Part shown: piece by piece, positions 23,602 to 32,952 of the stretch
Layout of the letters: every line of letters starts with the position of its first letter
Numbering within the stretch: the first letter of the stretch is position 1
Origin: Kordia aestuariivivens
Lineage (GTDB): Bacteria; Bacteroidota; Bacteroidia; Flavobacteriales; Flavobacteriaceae
DNA length: 64,000 nucleotides
Assembly (NCBI RefSeq): GCF_014397005.1
Contig: NZ_JACGWS010000007.1
Location: 186,001 to 250,000, forward strand
Direction of reading: 5' to 3'
Made by a program: the position numbers and the translations under genes
The notes under the pieces: generated by a model
Told to the model about the DNA's origin: nothing
The model's input: only the letters and a program-made list of their open reading frames with translations
Database searches by the model: none

Positions 23602-26600
23602 TTATCGTGCTATTTTCTTCGTGAGTTTTCCTTTTTCTGTATCAATCACAACAATATAAACGCCTGAAGCTTGTTCGCGTAACGAAATCTTCTGATTCAT
23701 ATCAGTAATAGAAGCAATTTTCTTTCCTAAGATAGAATACACGGTTACATTATTAATTTGCGTTCGTGTACGTTGTTTGATTTCAAGTTCGTTGTTCGTA
23801 TTTAAGTAAACTGCAAGATCATTTTCGTTTAAAACTTCATCTACACTTAACATAGAATTATTAACGAATTCTAATTGAAATCTGTTTGAAAAAACACCAT
23901 CAGTGGTTGTAAATGTATAATCAGATTGCTTTAAATCGTGTGTGATATTTAATTCGAAATCTTTCAGGTATATGTTTGTATCCGTTGTGTTTAAAACGCC
24001 TTCTAAAGCATCTATACTAATGGTTATATCGCCCAAAATGTATGAATCATATCCTAATGGAATAATATCGTTTCCTGTAAAAGCTGGACGTCCTTGAATT
24101 CCGAATTCATCCGAAGCTTCTATTGAGTAAAAGCTGATATAGTTTGATCCTTTTAATCGCACACCATCGTACAATCTGTCTTTTTGCAACGTTGCATCCT
24201 CAAAGAAACCGATGAGTAGTTGACTAAAAACTCCATCAGGATTTGTCATATTTACCCAAATTCTATCTCGTTCTACCGTAGATGTTGTTGTGTTTTCGGC
24301 AGTATTCGGTCTGAAAAAATCATCATTACTATACGCATTACTTCGCATGCTATTGTTAAACGTAACGGTTCCTGCTGTGATGGCTTCCAAGAAAAATCCT
24401 TGTCCGGAAGCTATAAATCCCGTTGGTACGGTACTTCCACTCACGGATGCTGTTCCTATTCCACCAGAAACATTGTACATCGCGTAATCGTCTGTACTAT
24501 AATTAAACGCAAATGGTCCTGGATTTGCAATGGAAACATCGTCGACATGTGTCCAGAAATACAAAGTTCCAGTGATGTTTGTATTGAATGTAATAAAATC
24601 GTCAGCACTAATTGCTGATGGGTATGGATTTCCAATAAGATTCCAGTCGTCGTCTGCATCAGTAGCATCCGCACTTAAATCAACAGCAGTTGTAATAACT
24701 CCATTATTGACAGCGCCACTAAACATGATAGATTCTGTTCTTGGAAATGTTCCTGTTGTTGGTCCCATTGCTGCATAACCAACTCCAAGAGCCATTGGAG
24801 TTGACGCCATTACTTGGCTCCAAACGTCGCCATTATCATCAAATTCATCATTGTCTAAATCTTCATAATTAGCCGCAATATAACTGTAAGCGTTGCCAAT
24901 AGGCCAACCACTTAATGCTGTTCCAATTGTAGTACTTACAACTGGAGAAGACCAATAGGTAAAATCGTATTGCTCAAAAGATGTTGTTGTTTTTGCTACG
25001 TTTATGATTCCTGTTCCGTTCAGCGTAACGTTTCCAGCATCTTCAACCATAATTAATGAACCTTCATGATTGATGTTCATAATTCCGGTAGTATTTACTG
25101 TTAAATCGTTTTCAATATCTACATACGTAGCACTTGGAATTGTCAATGTAACGCCGCTATCAATTGTTAATGAACAAACGATAAGATCGCCATGCGTAGA
25201 AGCATTGTAATCTCCCGATAGAGAAACCTCACGAGATCGATCAGGTGTTCCATTACTCCAAATAGTACCATTCCAAGTAGTAATACCATCTTCGTGTTCG
25301 CCTAAGTATGGGTTTGTTCCAACTACAGGATTTTCTACTTCTGCATCTGTAAATTCAACCCATTCATTGGGATCCCAAGTGGTTGCTGGACCTGAAGTCG
25401 TACATGAGTTACGCACAAAGCATCTTCTATCGCCCCAGAGTGTTCCGTCTCCAATAACATCTACTCTATTTGCCCACGTACTACTATCATTTGTTGTACT
25501 TATAATAACTATATCATCACCACTAAATAAGCTTGCGCTAGAAGCAAACTCAAAAGTAGGGTTTCCATCATATCCTATTTCGCCTGGTGAAGCATACGCA
25601 GGTAATACAGCTGTATCATGTTTGTATCGTCTGACTTCATCAATAGCCATGTCTGTTGAAATCAATACATTGTTATTGAAAGATGGTGAACCTGCATTGG
25701 ATGGATCTGCGGAAGGTGGAGCATCTGCATCTGCATTGTTTAATACTACAATGTAATATGTATTTGCAGGAATGATAGCGCCACTTATATTTTTTACTTC
25801 AATCCATTTATTAGTGGAAGAACCTTCATAATATTGTGTAATCATAATGTCTGTTGATAGTGCCGCATTTATGGTTAAGATTCCTGAATTATAGGTTACA
25901 GCATCCCAAAAATTTCCCATGTTATCAGCTAAGATTCCACCATACGTAAAATCACTACTATTAATTCTAAAACGTGATGCGTAGTAATATGTCCCAGCTA
26001 TTAATGGCGAGCCAATTTCGGCTGTATATTGATCATTGTTTCCAACATCAGTATCATACGTTGCTGCTACCCATGTCCAACCAGTACCAACACTCGGATC
26101 ATTATCCGTAGTATTGTACCCAATCCAAGCTTCTACATTAGCACCTTGCCCTGCTGCATCTGTAATTCCTGGTTCATATACTTGCGCATACACATTAAAT
26201 GTATCGCCTACTGTTGTGGTTGCTATTTTCGGAAAATCTACATTACAAAAGTCTGCCGTATCTGGATTTACTGTTAGTTGTACAGAATCACTACTCCAAA
26301 CCCCACCAGAACCTCCATAGGTAAAGTTGCAACTATTGAGTCTAAAACGACTTGCATAGTAATAGGTTCCAGTAGCAAGTCCTGAGCCAATTTCTGCACT
26401 AAATTCATCATTGTTTCCTGCTTGCACATTAAATGTTGCTGCAACCCATGTCCAACCTGCTCCAACACTTGGATCATTGTTCGTGGTATTGTAACCAATC
26501 CATGCTTCTACGCCTGTACCAGCGCCTGCTGCTTCTGTAACTCCTGGTTCATATCCTTGCGCAAATACTGTAAGATTATCGCCTACTGTAATGGTTTGTG

Positions 26601-27216
26601 AAGTTATAGGAGATTGTACATTTGCAAAATCGACAGCATCTGTACAGCTTGAAACTACAGTTCCGTTGACAACAATATCATTTCCTGTTCCTTCAAATCC
26701 TCCAGAACCTCCAGTAGCTTCTGCCCAACCATATATTCTGTAGGTTACGGCTGCTGTATTTCCTGTTTGGTTTATTGAAAATGTAATAATTTGTGTACTA
26801 GAATTGTCTAAAACGGCCATTTCTGCATCAATATTAGCAGCATAGCTATCTAATGAGCTTCTTACAGCGATTCCTCTTAAACCCGTATTTGAACGTTGCA
26901 CATTGAAAACCATCGTTGTAACATTGAACTGAAAACCACTATTTGGTGTAATGGTAAATTCCATATAATCATTTCCAGAAACAGCATTTGATATATTAGT
27001 TACTGCCCATGAAGTGGCATTAAATCTGTTTCCATTGTTAGAGGCTGTAAGTCCTCCGCCTCTTGTTATTGTTGAGTTAGATAGGTTTACATCATTAGAA
27101 TTTGATGTTGCTGAAGCTTCATTTCCTGCTAATCCATTGAAGTCAAAAGTTAGTATTTGACTATTTCCTGCTAAGCACGTAAGAAAAAAGAAGATTATGG
27201 GGGTAATTTTTTTCAT
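23602..27216 (-). CDS. Large secreted protein with lamin-tail domain and T9SS sorting signal
   Basis: Encodes 1204 residues with a signal peptide (IIFFFLTCLAGNSQ). The middle holds two similar modules of about 125 residues (roughly 195-315 and 325-440), each with a VEAWIGYN and a TGTYYYASRF or AGTYYYASRF segment. Next comes a lamin-tail-like region (MITQYYEGSSTNKWIEVKN), then a long beta-rich part. The last about 80 residues (LAVYLNTNNELEIKQRT ... GVYIVVIDTEKGKLTKKI) are a type A T9SS C-terminal sorting domain, so the protein should be exported by the gliding-associated secretion system and anchored or released at the surface. The function of the body is unknown. Confidence 0.88.
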   Translation of the reverse strand: MKKITPIIFFFLTCLAGNSQILTFDFNGLAGNEASATSNSNDVNLSNSTITRGGGLTASNNGNRFNATSWAVTNISNAVSGNDYMEFTITPNSGFQFNVTTMVFNVQRSNTGLRGIAVRSSLDSYAANIDAEMAVLDNSSTQIITFSINQTGNTAAVTYRIYGWAEATGGSGGFEGTGNDIVVNGTVVSSCTDAVDFANVQSPITSQTITVGDNLTVFAQGYEPGVTEAAGAGTGVEAWIGYNTTNNDPSVGAGWTWVAATFNVQAGNNDEFSAEIGSGLATGTYYYASRFRLNSCNFTYGGSGGVWSSDSVQLTVNPDTADFCNVDFPKIATTTVGDTFNVYAQVYEPGITDAAGQGANVEAWIGYNTTDNDPSVGTGWTWVAATYDTDVGNNDQYTAEIGSPLIAGTYYYASRFRINSSDFTYGGILADNMGNFWDAVTYNSGILTINAALSTDIMITQYYEGSSTNKWIEVKNISGAIIPANTYYIVVLNNADADAPPSADPSNAGSPSFNNNVLISTDMAIDEVRRYKHDTAVLPAYASPGEIGYDGNPTFEFASSASLFSGDDIVIISTTNDSSTWANRVDVIGDGTLWGDRRCFVRNSCTTSGPATTWDPNEWVEFTDAEVENPVVGTNPYLGEHEDGITTWNGTIWSNGTPDRSREVSLSGDYNASTHGDLIVCSLTIDSGVTLTIPSATYVDIENDLTVNTTGIMNINHEGSLIMVEDAGNVTLNGTGIINVAKTTTSFEQYDFTYWSSPVVSTTIGTALSGWPIGNAYSYIAANYEDLDNDEFDDNGDVWSQVMASTPMALGVGYAAMGPTTGTFPRTESIMFSGAVNNGVITTAVDLSADATDADDDWNLIGNPYPSAISADDFITFNTNITGTLYFWTHVDDVSIANPGPFAFNYSTDDYAMYNVSGGIGTASVSGSTVPTGFIASGQGFFLEAITAGTVTFNNSMRSNAYSNDDFFRPNTAENTTTSTVERDRIWVNMTNPDGVFSQLLIGFFEDATLQKDRLYDGVRLKGSNYISFYSIEASDEFGIQGRPAFTGNDIIPLGYDSYILGDITISIDALEGVLNTTDTNIYLKDFELNITHDLKQSDYTFTTTDGVFSNRFQLEFVNNSMLSVDEVLNENDLAVYLNTNNELEIKQRTRTQINNVTVYSILGKKIASITDMNQKISLREQASGVYIVVIDTEKGKLTKKIAR

Positions 27217-27320
27217 ACTAATGTATTTTTTAAACCTACAAACATAATGAATAGTTAGTCAATAACAAGCATATAAAACTTGTTTCTATCAACAAATAGT
27301 TATTCTTTTGTAGAATATTT

Positions 27321-27791
27321 ATGGAAAAGAAATCGTATTCCGTTAAAGAGGCAAAATTAAAGATACAAAATTTTTGTGTCTATCAAGATCGCTGTCATAA
27401 GGAAGTTATTGAAAAGTTACGGCAAATGAATATGATTCCTGAAGCAATTGATGTAATTGTTTCCGAATTGATTCAAGATAATTTTTTGAATGAAGAACGT
27501 TTTGCACAAAGTTTTGCAAGAGGCAAGTTTCGAATTAAAAAATGGGGACGCGTACGAATTGTGAGAGAATTGAGACTTCGAAATATTTCAAAGTTTGTTG
27601 TTGATAGCGCACTGAAAGAGATTGACGCATCTGAATACCTCAACACTTTGGATGAACTTGCAAGAAAACGCAATGCAGCTGTAAAAGAGACCAATTCGTT
27701 TAAACGAAAGAAAAAAATTGCAGATTATTTATTGTACAGAGGTTGGGAAACACATTTAGTGTACGAGAAGATAAATGAGTTGGTGAAGTGA
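27321..27791 (+). CDS. recX: Regulatory protein RecX
   Basis: Encodes 156 residues made of three-helix RecX repeats: a CVYQDRCHKEVIEKLRQMNM start, then ELIQDNFLNEERFAQSFARG, FRIKKWGRVRIVRELRLRNI and DYLLYRGWETHLVYEKI. RecX binds RecA filaments and limits recombinase activity. recA is not in the window. The gene is divergent from the large T9SS protein gene. Confidence 0.92.
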   Translation: MEKKSYSVKEAKLKIQNFCVYQDRCHKEVIEKLRQMNMIPEAIDVIVSELIQDNFLNEERFAQSFARGKFRIKKWGRVRIVRELRLRNISKFVVDSALKEIDASEYLNTLDELARKRNAAVKETNSFKRKKKIADYLLYRGWETHLVYEKINELVK

Positions 27792-27860
27792 TTGATTTGA
27801 GTTTAGAAGTTTAGAAAAATAATTCGTCATTTTCAATAGTACTTCATTTTTTAAGTAAAA

Positions 27861-28727
27861 TTAAATTCCGTTCTTTTGATGTGTTCTTTTGATGGCTTGC
27901 TCATTTTTCCAATCAATCCATTTTTGACCTTTGAATCTTCGCATTAGATTGTCGTATTGCCTCATGAATAAAAAGTTATATAATGCCTTCCCTACATTTA
28001 TTGGGTTTCTGGTTATAGATCGCAAACTCATGGAGAAACCTGGTGTTAGGTATTTCATGTAGTGCCAATATCCTTCTGGCATGTATAGTATATTTCCATG
28101 TTCCAACTCTGTAATGTATCCTTGTGTGTGTTTTAGCGCTGGCCATTTTTCAAAGTCGGGGTTTGAAAAATCAATGTCTTCACGAACGATTAATGAGTGT
28201 GGAATTTTGTAGAGAAAGTCGCTTTGTTTTTGATCAAATAGAATGCATTGTTTTTTTCCTTCAAAGTGAAAGTGAAGAATGTTTGAGAAATCAATGTCAT
28301 AGTGCATAAACGTATGCGAATTGGTTCCGCCAAAAAAGAGCATTGGTACTGATTTGAGTAGTTTTAAACCAAGGTTTGGCAGCGAATAATCGTTTTGTAA
28401 TGATGGTACTTCTTTAAAGATATTCCACAGAAAGATGCGATATTTTGTCGGTTCACTTTTGAGTAAATCTATATATTCCGACATTTTCATTTTTGCATGT
28501 GGCTCATTGAAATCTTCTTTGTAATCTACAGGCCTATCGTCATATAAAGGTACTTCTTTGTCGCCTGCAACTTCTTTCATGTAGTCCAAACTCCATTTAC
28601 CATACGCTGGCCAATCTTCAATAAAATTCTCTATAACCACTGGTTTTTGTGGCTTGTAGTAGTTTTTTATGAAGTCTTTTTTGGTAATTGTTTTGACTCT
28701 TGGAATTTCTTGCAGATTCAATTTCAA
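27861..28727 (-). CDS. JmjC-like cupin domain protein
   Basis: Encodes 288 residues, cytosolic. The cupin_8/JmjC layout is visible: KPVVIENFIEDWPAYGKWS near the N-terminus, the iron-binding HxD in FMHYDIDF, a Lys in FHFEGKKQCILF, and the distal His in MPEGYWHYM. This is the pattern of Fe(II)/2-oxoglutarate oxygenases such as protein hydroxylases. The target is unknown. It lies upstream of nothing obviously related and is separated from bioB by a terminator. Confidence 0.85.
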   Translation of the reverse strand: MKLNLQEIPRVKTITKKDFIKNYYKPQKPVVIENFIEDWPAYGKWSLDYMKEVAGDKEVPLYDDRPVDYKEDFNEPHAKMKMSEYIDLLKSEPTKYRIFLWNIFKEVPSLQNDYSLPNLGLKLLKSVPMLFFGGTNSHTFMHYDIDFSNILHFHFEGKKQCILFDQKQSDFLYKIPHSLIVREDIDFSNPDFEKWPALKHTQGYITELEHGNILYMPEGYWHYMKYLTPGFSMSLRSITRNPINVGKALYNFLFMRQYDNLMRRFKGQKWIDWKNEQAIKRTHQKNGI

Positions 28728-28786
28728 TATTCTAACGTTTATCTAGCTAAGTTAATAAATTGTTGCGTAATTAGAAATTTTGAGCA

Positions 28787-28820
28787 AAAAAAAAGAGCTT
28801 AAAAACAAGCCCTTTTTTAT
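28787..28820 (-). terminator. Terminator after bioB
   Basis: On the minus strand GGGCTT pairs with AAGCTC (one G-T) around GTTTTT and is followed by a run of T. It lies 23 nt after the bioB stop. Confidence 0.7.
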
Positions 28821-28834
28821 TATTATTTTGGCAC

Positions 28835-29947
28835 TTATTTATTGCTTTTTTCTAATACTGCTGCTTTCATTTTTTCTTTCGCCTCTTCATTCCTTTCTAT
28901 GGTATGATCTGGTCGTGACCATTTTGGTTTTTCACCTAAAGCTTGGTATTCCGAGTTTTCTGCTTCTACAGTTTGTGGTTGCGTCTTTTTTGTAAACGGT
29001 TTTTGAGTATTTAATCCTAACATTTCAAACATTTTCATGTCTTCATTCACGTCTGGATTTGGTGTTGTTAGCAGTTTGTCTCCAGCAAATATTGAGTTTG
29101 CGCCAGCAAAGAAACACATTGCTTGTCCTTCTCTACTCATGTTTGTTCTTCCAGCGGATAAACGTACTTGCGTTTCTGGCATTACAATTCGGGTAGTAGC
29201 TACCATTCGAATCATTTCCCAGATTTCTACAGGCTTTTCATCTTCTAATGGCGTTCCATCAACAGCAACTAATGCATTGATTGGCACAGATTCTGGTTGT
29301 GGATTTAGTGTAGCTAAAGCGACTAACATTCCTGCTCTATCTCCTACCGATTCTCCCATTCCAATAATTCCTCCACTACAAACCGTTACGTTTGTTTTTC
29401 TAACATTGTCAATGGTTTCTAAACGATCTTCGTATCCACGTGTAGAAATGACTTCTTTGTAATATTCTTCCGAAGAGTCTAAGTTGTGATTGTATGCGTA
29501 TAAACCTGCTTCGGCTAAACGTTGTGCTTGATTTTCTGTCACCATTCCTAGTGTACAGCAAACTTCCATATCTAGTTTGTTGATTGTACGTACCATTTCT
29601 AATACTTGATCAAATTCTGGTCCGTCTTTTACATTTCTCCAAGCTGCGCCCATACATACACGAGAGCTTCCTGATGATTTTGCACGTAATGCTTGTGCTT
29701 TTACTTGTGAAACTGACATTAAATCGTTTCCTTCAATATCTGTATGGTAGCGTGCTGCTTGTGGGCAATAGCCACAGTCTTCAGGACATCCACCTGTTTT
29801 TATAGAGAGTAATGTAGACACTTGCACTGTGTTTGGATCGTGATGCAATCTGTGTACAGTAGCTGCTTCGTATAACAATTCCATGAGTGGTTTGTTGTAA
29901 ATCGCAATGATTTCTTCTTTAGTCCAATTGTGTCGAATGTTGTTCAT
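28835..29947 (-). CDS. bioB: Biotin synthase
   Basis: Encodes 370 residues from the ATG at 29947, chosen over an in-frame TTG at 29968. The radical-SAM motif CxxxCxxC is in GGCPEDCGYCPQAARYH, and the second cluster region and GGIIGMGESVGDR are conserved. It inserts sulfur into dethiobiotin. The C-terminal part is longer than in E. coli and rich in Lys, Glu and Thr. The other bio genes (bioA, D, F) are 11 kb away on the same strand, with foreign-looking regulator-peptide modules in between. A fragment of this gene's 5' end is repeated at 33056-33116. Confidence 0.97.
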   Translation of the reverse strand: MNNIRHNWTKEEIIAIYNKPLMELLYEAATVHRLHHDPNTVQVSTLLSIKTGGCPEDCGYCPQAARYHTDIEGNDLMSVSQVKAQALRAKSSGSSRVCMGAAWRNVKDGPEFDQVLEMVRTINKLDMEVCCTLGMVTENQAQRLAEAGLYAYNHNLDSSEEYYKEVISTRGYEDRLETIDNVRKTNVTVCSGGIIGMGESVGDRAGMLVALATLNPQPESVPINALVAVDGTPLEDEKPVEIWEMIRMVATTRIVMPETQVRLSAGRTNMSREGQAMCFFAGANSIFAGDKLLTTPNPDVNEDMKMFEMLGLNTQKPFTKKTQPQTVEAENSEYQALGEKPKWSRPDHTIERNEEAKEKMKAAVLEKSNK

Positions 29948-29974
29948 AAAAAGATGTATTTGAGACAAAAATAG

Positions 29975-30262
29975 TTATATCCATTTAGATTCTCCTTCTG
30001 TAGCGTCTAAAATATCAATTTTTAATTTTCCTGCAATTTGCTTGACAACTATGAATGCATCTTCTTTATCTATAGTTGCGGATGCTTTGATGTGATGATT
30101 TCCGTTGAAAAAAGATGAAGGATTGTGATATCATTTTTTATAGTAGCTGTCGTACGCAATGTTTTTACTACTATTGATTCTGTTGTACTAAATACAGAAA
30201 TATATTTAATAGCTGGTAATCCTTTCCATTTTACAATTCGGAGTCCAAAAATCTCTATTCTT
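29975..30262 (-). pseudogene. Decayed copy of the membrane-protein gene at 33127
   Basis: The sequence matches 33127-33420 over nearly its whole length (same TAA stop, ATCCATTTAGATTC, TCTAAAATATCAAT, ATGCATCTTCTTT or ACGCATCTTCTTT, TCTGTTGTACTAAA), but about one base is missing near 30100-30125, which breaks the frame, and the 5' part of the gene is gone. It lies directly upstream of bioB, just as a bioB 5' fragment lies beside the intact copy. Confidence 0.85.
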
Positions 30263-30309
30263 TTTATTTTTAAATAGTTTGTTTTCGAGGATTTAGTTCA
30301 GTAAAATAA

Positions 30310-30341
30310 AGCCCTTTCAGGTTTTAAAACCTGAAAGGGCT
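30310..30341 (-). terminator. 32-bp perfect palindrome, probable terminator
   Basis: AGCCCTTTCAGGTTTT is followed directly by its reverse complement AAAACCTGAAAGGGCT. On the minus strand TTTATTTTAC follows, so it probably ends the transcript of the peptide gene at 30404. Palindromes of this kind also occur as dispersed repeats in related genomes. Confidence 0.6.
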
Positions 30342-30403
30342 GAAATTATAAAATTAATGAAATGATCAGAACTTCTTCCAACCATAACTGACCGAAGTAC
30401 GTT

Positions 30404-30547
30404 TTAGAACGGAGAGCATGAAACTGCTCTGCTACAACTAGGTCTAAAAGTTCCTCTACCGCCTTTTACGTGATCTAATTCACTGAATTTAAAAACAGAA
30501 ATTGCTTTTTTATTAAGACTCAACGATTTAAGATTCTTTTTTTTCAT
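30404..30547 (-). CDS. Small GG-leader peptide (lanthipeptide-type precursor)
   Basis: Encodes 47 residues. The leader MKKKNLKSLSLNKKAISVF ends in HVKGGRG, and the short core has two cysteines among Ser, Arg and Thr (SCSRAVSCSPF). Its upstream 80-90 nt are a direct repeat of those before the next peptide gene (30626-30766). It is the distal gene of the module whose regulator is at 31245-32882. Whether it is modified is unknown. Confidence 0.7.
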   Translation of the reverse strand: MKKKNLKSLSLNKKAISVFKFSELDHVKGGRGTFRPSCSRAVSCSPF

Positions 30548-30630
30548 GGTATTGATTGTTTAAATATAACCTACTCTATTAAAGGTTTTCGGCTTTCCCT
30601 TAGAATATAAACATGTTAGTAATGCTTAGA
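30541..30630 (-). repeat. Direct repeat, copy 1 (peptide upstream region)
   Basis: About 90 nt, from the start codon region of the peptide at 30404-30547 back into the end of the preceding peptide gene, are repeated at 30760-30851 with few differences (shared AAGGTTTTCGGCTTTCCCTT, AATATAAACATGTTAGTAAT). Confidence 0.9.
30597..30611 (-). promoter_or_regulatory. Candidate operator upstream of the peptide at 30404
   Basis: On the minus strand TTTATATTCTAAGGG, 50 nt before the ATG, resembles the TTTATAAACTGAAGG elements before peptides A2, B1 and B2. Weak evidence by itself. Confidence 0.3.
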
Positions 30631-30766
30631 ACATATGACAATCGCCTCTTCCAGGCCAAGTTAAACAGTACCAACCAGTGATTCCTCCTTTTACTTTTTT
30701 GTACTCTATTTTAGAAATGGATTGTTTTTTTAATTCTAGAGTTTTTAATTTTAATGATTTTTTCAT
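30626..30766 (-). CDS. Small GG-leader peptide (lanthipeptide-type precursor)
   Basis: Encodes 46 residues. The leader MKKSLKLKTLELKKQSISKI leads to KVKGGITG, the same GGITG as in peptide B1, and the core WYCLTWPGRGDCHMF has two cysteines, two tryptophans and one Thr. The gene directly precedes the peptide gene at 30404 and is separated from it by the repeated upstream region. Confidence 0.7.
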   Translation of the reverse strand: MKKSLKLKTLELKKQSISKIEYKKVKGGITGWYCLTWPGRGDCHMF

Positions 30767-30851
30767 GGTGTTGATTGTTTAAATTAGATCCTACTCTATT
30801 GAAGGTTTTCGGCTTTCCCTTATGAATATAAACATGTTAGTAATGCTTAGA
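30760..30851 (-). repeat. Direct repeat, copy 2 (peptide upstream region)
   Basis: Second copy of the 30541-30630 repeat. It ends at TCTAAGC, which in copy 1 is the stop of a peptide gene, so a further peptide gene may once have stood at about 30850-30900. Confidence 0.9.
30817..30832 (-). promoter_or_regulatory. Candidate operator upstream of the peptide at 30626
   Basis: On the minus strand TTTATATTCATAAGGG, 51 nt before the ATG, aligns with TTTATAAACTGAAGG (11 of 15 positions). Confidence 0.3.
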
Positions 30852-30923
30852 TTTGAATACTAATGTCAATCATTTTTGGATTATAAAAAACATTCACATC
30901 GCGAGATTAAAGAAAATAGGGTA

Positions 30924-30952
30924 TAAAAAAAGTCTTGTGAAAAACACAAGAC
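30924..30952 (-). terminator. Terminator after the peptide at 30980
   Basis: On the minus strand GTCTTGTG pairs with CACAAGAC around TTTTT and is followed by T7. Confidence 0.92.
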
Positions 30953-30979
30953 CTGAAATTATATGAAGTACATTAATTG

Positions 30980-31132
30980 TTACTTAGGATCAGACGGACA
31001 ATGTAGTCGAAATGTATTGACATCGAAATCAGTAGGAATGCTTGAACCTCCTTTAATATTCTGCATAACTTCTAGGTTGATCTTTGCTATGAGTGTTTTT
31101 TTAAGATTAATTTTTGTTGCTGTTTTTTTCAT
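30980..31132 (-). CDS. Small GG-leader peptide next to the regulator at 31245
   Basis: Encodes 50 residues. The leader MKKTATKINLKKTLIAKINL ends in NIKGGSS; the rest (IPTDFDVNTFRLHCPSDPK) has only one cysteine, so lanthionine rings or internal disulfides are limited. It follows the regulator gene by 112 nt with a hairpin terminator between, so it probably has its own promoter. A single-Cys core suggests a signal peptide or a different modification. Confidence 0.68.
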   Translation of the reverse strand: MKKTATKINLKKTLIAKINLEVMQNIKGGSSIPTDFDVNTFRLHCPSDPK

Positions 31133-31195
31133 AATTGGGAAAGATTTTAGTTTGATTATTTTACACTAAATATATATGCTCCTTGAGAATTAAAG

Positions 31196-31238
31196 AAAAA
31201 GTAACGCCCTATTTTAAAGAAAATCGGGTGTTACTTTT
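31196..31238 (-). terminator. Terminator after the regulator at 31245
   Basis: AAAAAGTAACGCCC and GGGTGTTACTTTTT pair over a 15-nt loop (one G-T pair), giving a T-run on the minus strand. Confidence 0.8.
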
Positions 31239-31244
31239 TAATTT

Positions 31245-32882
31245 TTATAAAACTTCCATTTTGTTTAATTCTTTTATATAATATGATGGATTTAACCCAG
31301 TTTTGTTTTTAAAGTGTTTCACAAAAGAATCATCGCTTTTGTATCCGAGTTCTGTTGCGATTGCTTTTACTGAAAATGATCTGAACTTTTTATCGTTCTT
31401 CAACCTGTTTAAAACATATTCAATCCTCAAATCATTGATGTAATCATTAAACGTTTTTCCTTTATAATTATTAATTATTTGAGATAGGTACGTAACATTT
31501 GTTTTTACTTTTTTAGCAATAGATGACAAGCTACAATTAGAATTTAAAAAATATTCTTGGTCTTCTAGTTTTTTTAATCGTTCAATTATTTCTTTAACAG
31601 TAGTATCATCAATAGCGATATATTTTATTTCATTTTTAGATTTTTTAAAGGCTGTTGTTTTTTCATTTTCTTCTAAAATTGATTTTTTTTGAATCAGCGC
31701 TTTGAAAGTTGCCTTGTTCGCTTTTTGTTTTTTTATGTATAAGAATAAGATCAAGAAGAAAGCAAAACTGGCAATTATAATTCCCCATAGCATGTAACTC
31801 ATTCGTTGTTTATCTTCTTTTCCTTGATTTTGCAATGCTACAATTTGCAGTAAAAATGTTTCACTATCTTGTTCATGAAAGGCGTTTATAGCTTTGTCTT
31901 TCGTAAGCCTTGAACTGTCTTTTAGTTTTATTACTGTATTTAGTGCTATGTTAGATTCTTTATAGTTTCCCTTTTTCGAGTAACATTTAGCTAATAAACT
32001 ATAGGTATCTATGACATTATCTTTTTCTAAATCTTCATCTTTTAGTAAAGCAATAGAATTTAATAAATACTCAATTGCATTGTCATACTTTTCAAGATCG
32101 TAATAACAAAGCGCTAAAGAATAGTTCGTGTTTACTTTAGGAAAAAAAGAGTTTGCTACATGGTTTTCTTTTAGGATTGTTTCTGCCTTGTGCAAATACA
32201 AAAATGCTTGCTCCCACTTTTTTTTATGCCGAAAAAACTTTCCTTTTTTAATGTATAAATCTAAAAGACCAGCTTGATAATTTAGTTTTTCAGCTAATGC
32301 AATTCCTTTTTCTAGATGAGGCAACATAGAATCATAATCACCTTGCGCCATAAAAGCATCACAAATCGTTGTTAGTACTTTAACATGATTCTCTTTGTTT
32401 TTAAAAGATGCTTTATCAACTAAACTTAAAGCATATACAGAAAAGTCAACTGCTTTATCTTCTTTATTTATGAATGGTAGAAACGCAATTAAACCAGAAT
32501 ACGCAATCAATTCCTGATCTACATCTTTATTCTTTTTAGCAATTGTTAATGCGTTATAATACGCTTCTATTGCCTTTTCATTTTTCCAACTATAGAGGTA
32601 TGATTTGCCTAATTTTATATAAGATCTGAATAATAGGCTATCATGTTGCATCTCTTTGGCAATCTCAATAGCTGCTATAAAATAGGAGATACTTCTTCTG
32701 TAATTTTCCTTTTTTTGTAGTTCACTGCCAATGTCTATCTGTTGCTGTAATGTTATTGTTTTATCATCTTGAAGGTTCTCTGAATTTATTGGTTTTTGTT
32801 GTGAATATGAAAAAGGGGCTATTAAAAGGAAAAAAATTCCTAATAAAACCATCCGCATCACTAACCGTTTTTTATATATCAT
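31245..32882 (-). CDS. Membrane TPR/AraC-family transcriptional regulator
   Basis: Encodes 545 residues with the same layout as the regulator at 1087: a signal peptide (LLGIFFLLIAPFSYSQ), TPR repeats over about 45-340 (SYLYSWKNEKAIEAYYNALT, CYSKKGNYKESNIALNTVI), a membrane helix near 361-384 (WGIIIASFAFFLILFLYI), and a C-terminal AraC-type HTH (SVKAIATELGYKSDDSFVKH, NPSYYIKEL). Its stop region carries TTTTATAAAAATT, like the operator overlapping the stop of the other regulators. Three GG-leader peptide genes lie downstream on the same strand. The whole module sits inside a rearranged copy of a bioB-flotillin duplication. Confidence 0.87.
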   Translation of the reverse strand: MIYKKRLVMRMVLLGIFFLLIAPFSYSQQKPINSENLQDDKTITLQQQIDIGSELQKKENYRRSISYFIAAIEIAKEMQHDSLLFRSYIKLGKSYLYSWKNEKAIEAYYNALTIAKKNKDVDQELIAYSGLIAFLPFINKEDKAVDFSVYALSLVDKASFKNKENHVKVLTTICDAFMAQGDYDSMLPHLEKGIALAEKLNYQAGLLDLYIKKGKFFRHKKKWEQAFLYLHKAETILKENHVANSFFPKVNTNYSLALCYYDLEKYDNAIEYLLNSIALLKDEDLEKDNVIDTYSLLAKCYSKKGNYKESNIALNTVIKLKDSSRLTKDKAINAFHEQDSETFLLQIVALQNQGKEDKQRMSYMLWGIIIASFAFFLILFLYIKKQKANKATFKALIQKKSILEENEKTTAFKKSKNEIKYIAIDDTTVKEIIERLKKLEDQEYFLNSNCSLSSIAKKVKTNVTYLSQIINNYKGKTFNDYINDLRIEYVLNRLKNDKKFRSFSVKAIATELGYKSDDSFVKHFKNKTGLNPSYYIKELNKMEVL

Positions 32883-32952
32883 ACACTAGAAAAAGATAAT
32901 TGAACTTTCCTCATTATGTAAATATACTAATTAACAACAGAGGATTGTAATA

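Noticed and set aside
24220-24778. Reading frames on the plus strand inside the large T9SS protein gene
   Set aside because: Antisense shadows of a long, well-supported coding sequence with signal peptide and sorting domain.
30310-30341. Origin of replication or operator in the 32-bp palindrome
   Set aside because: Its place after a peptide gene and the T-rich flank make a terminator or dispersed palindrome more likely.
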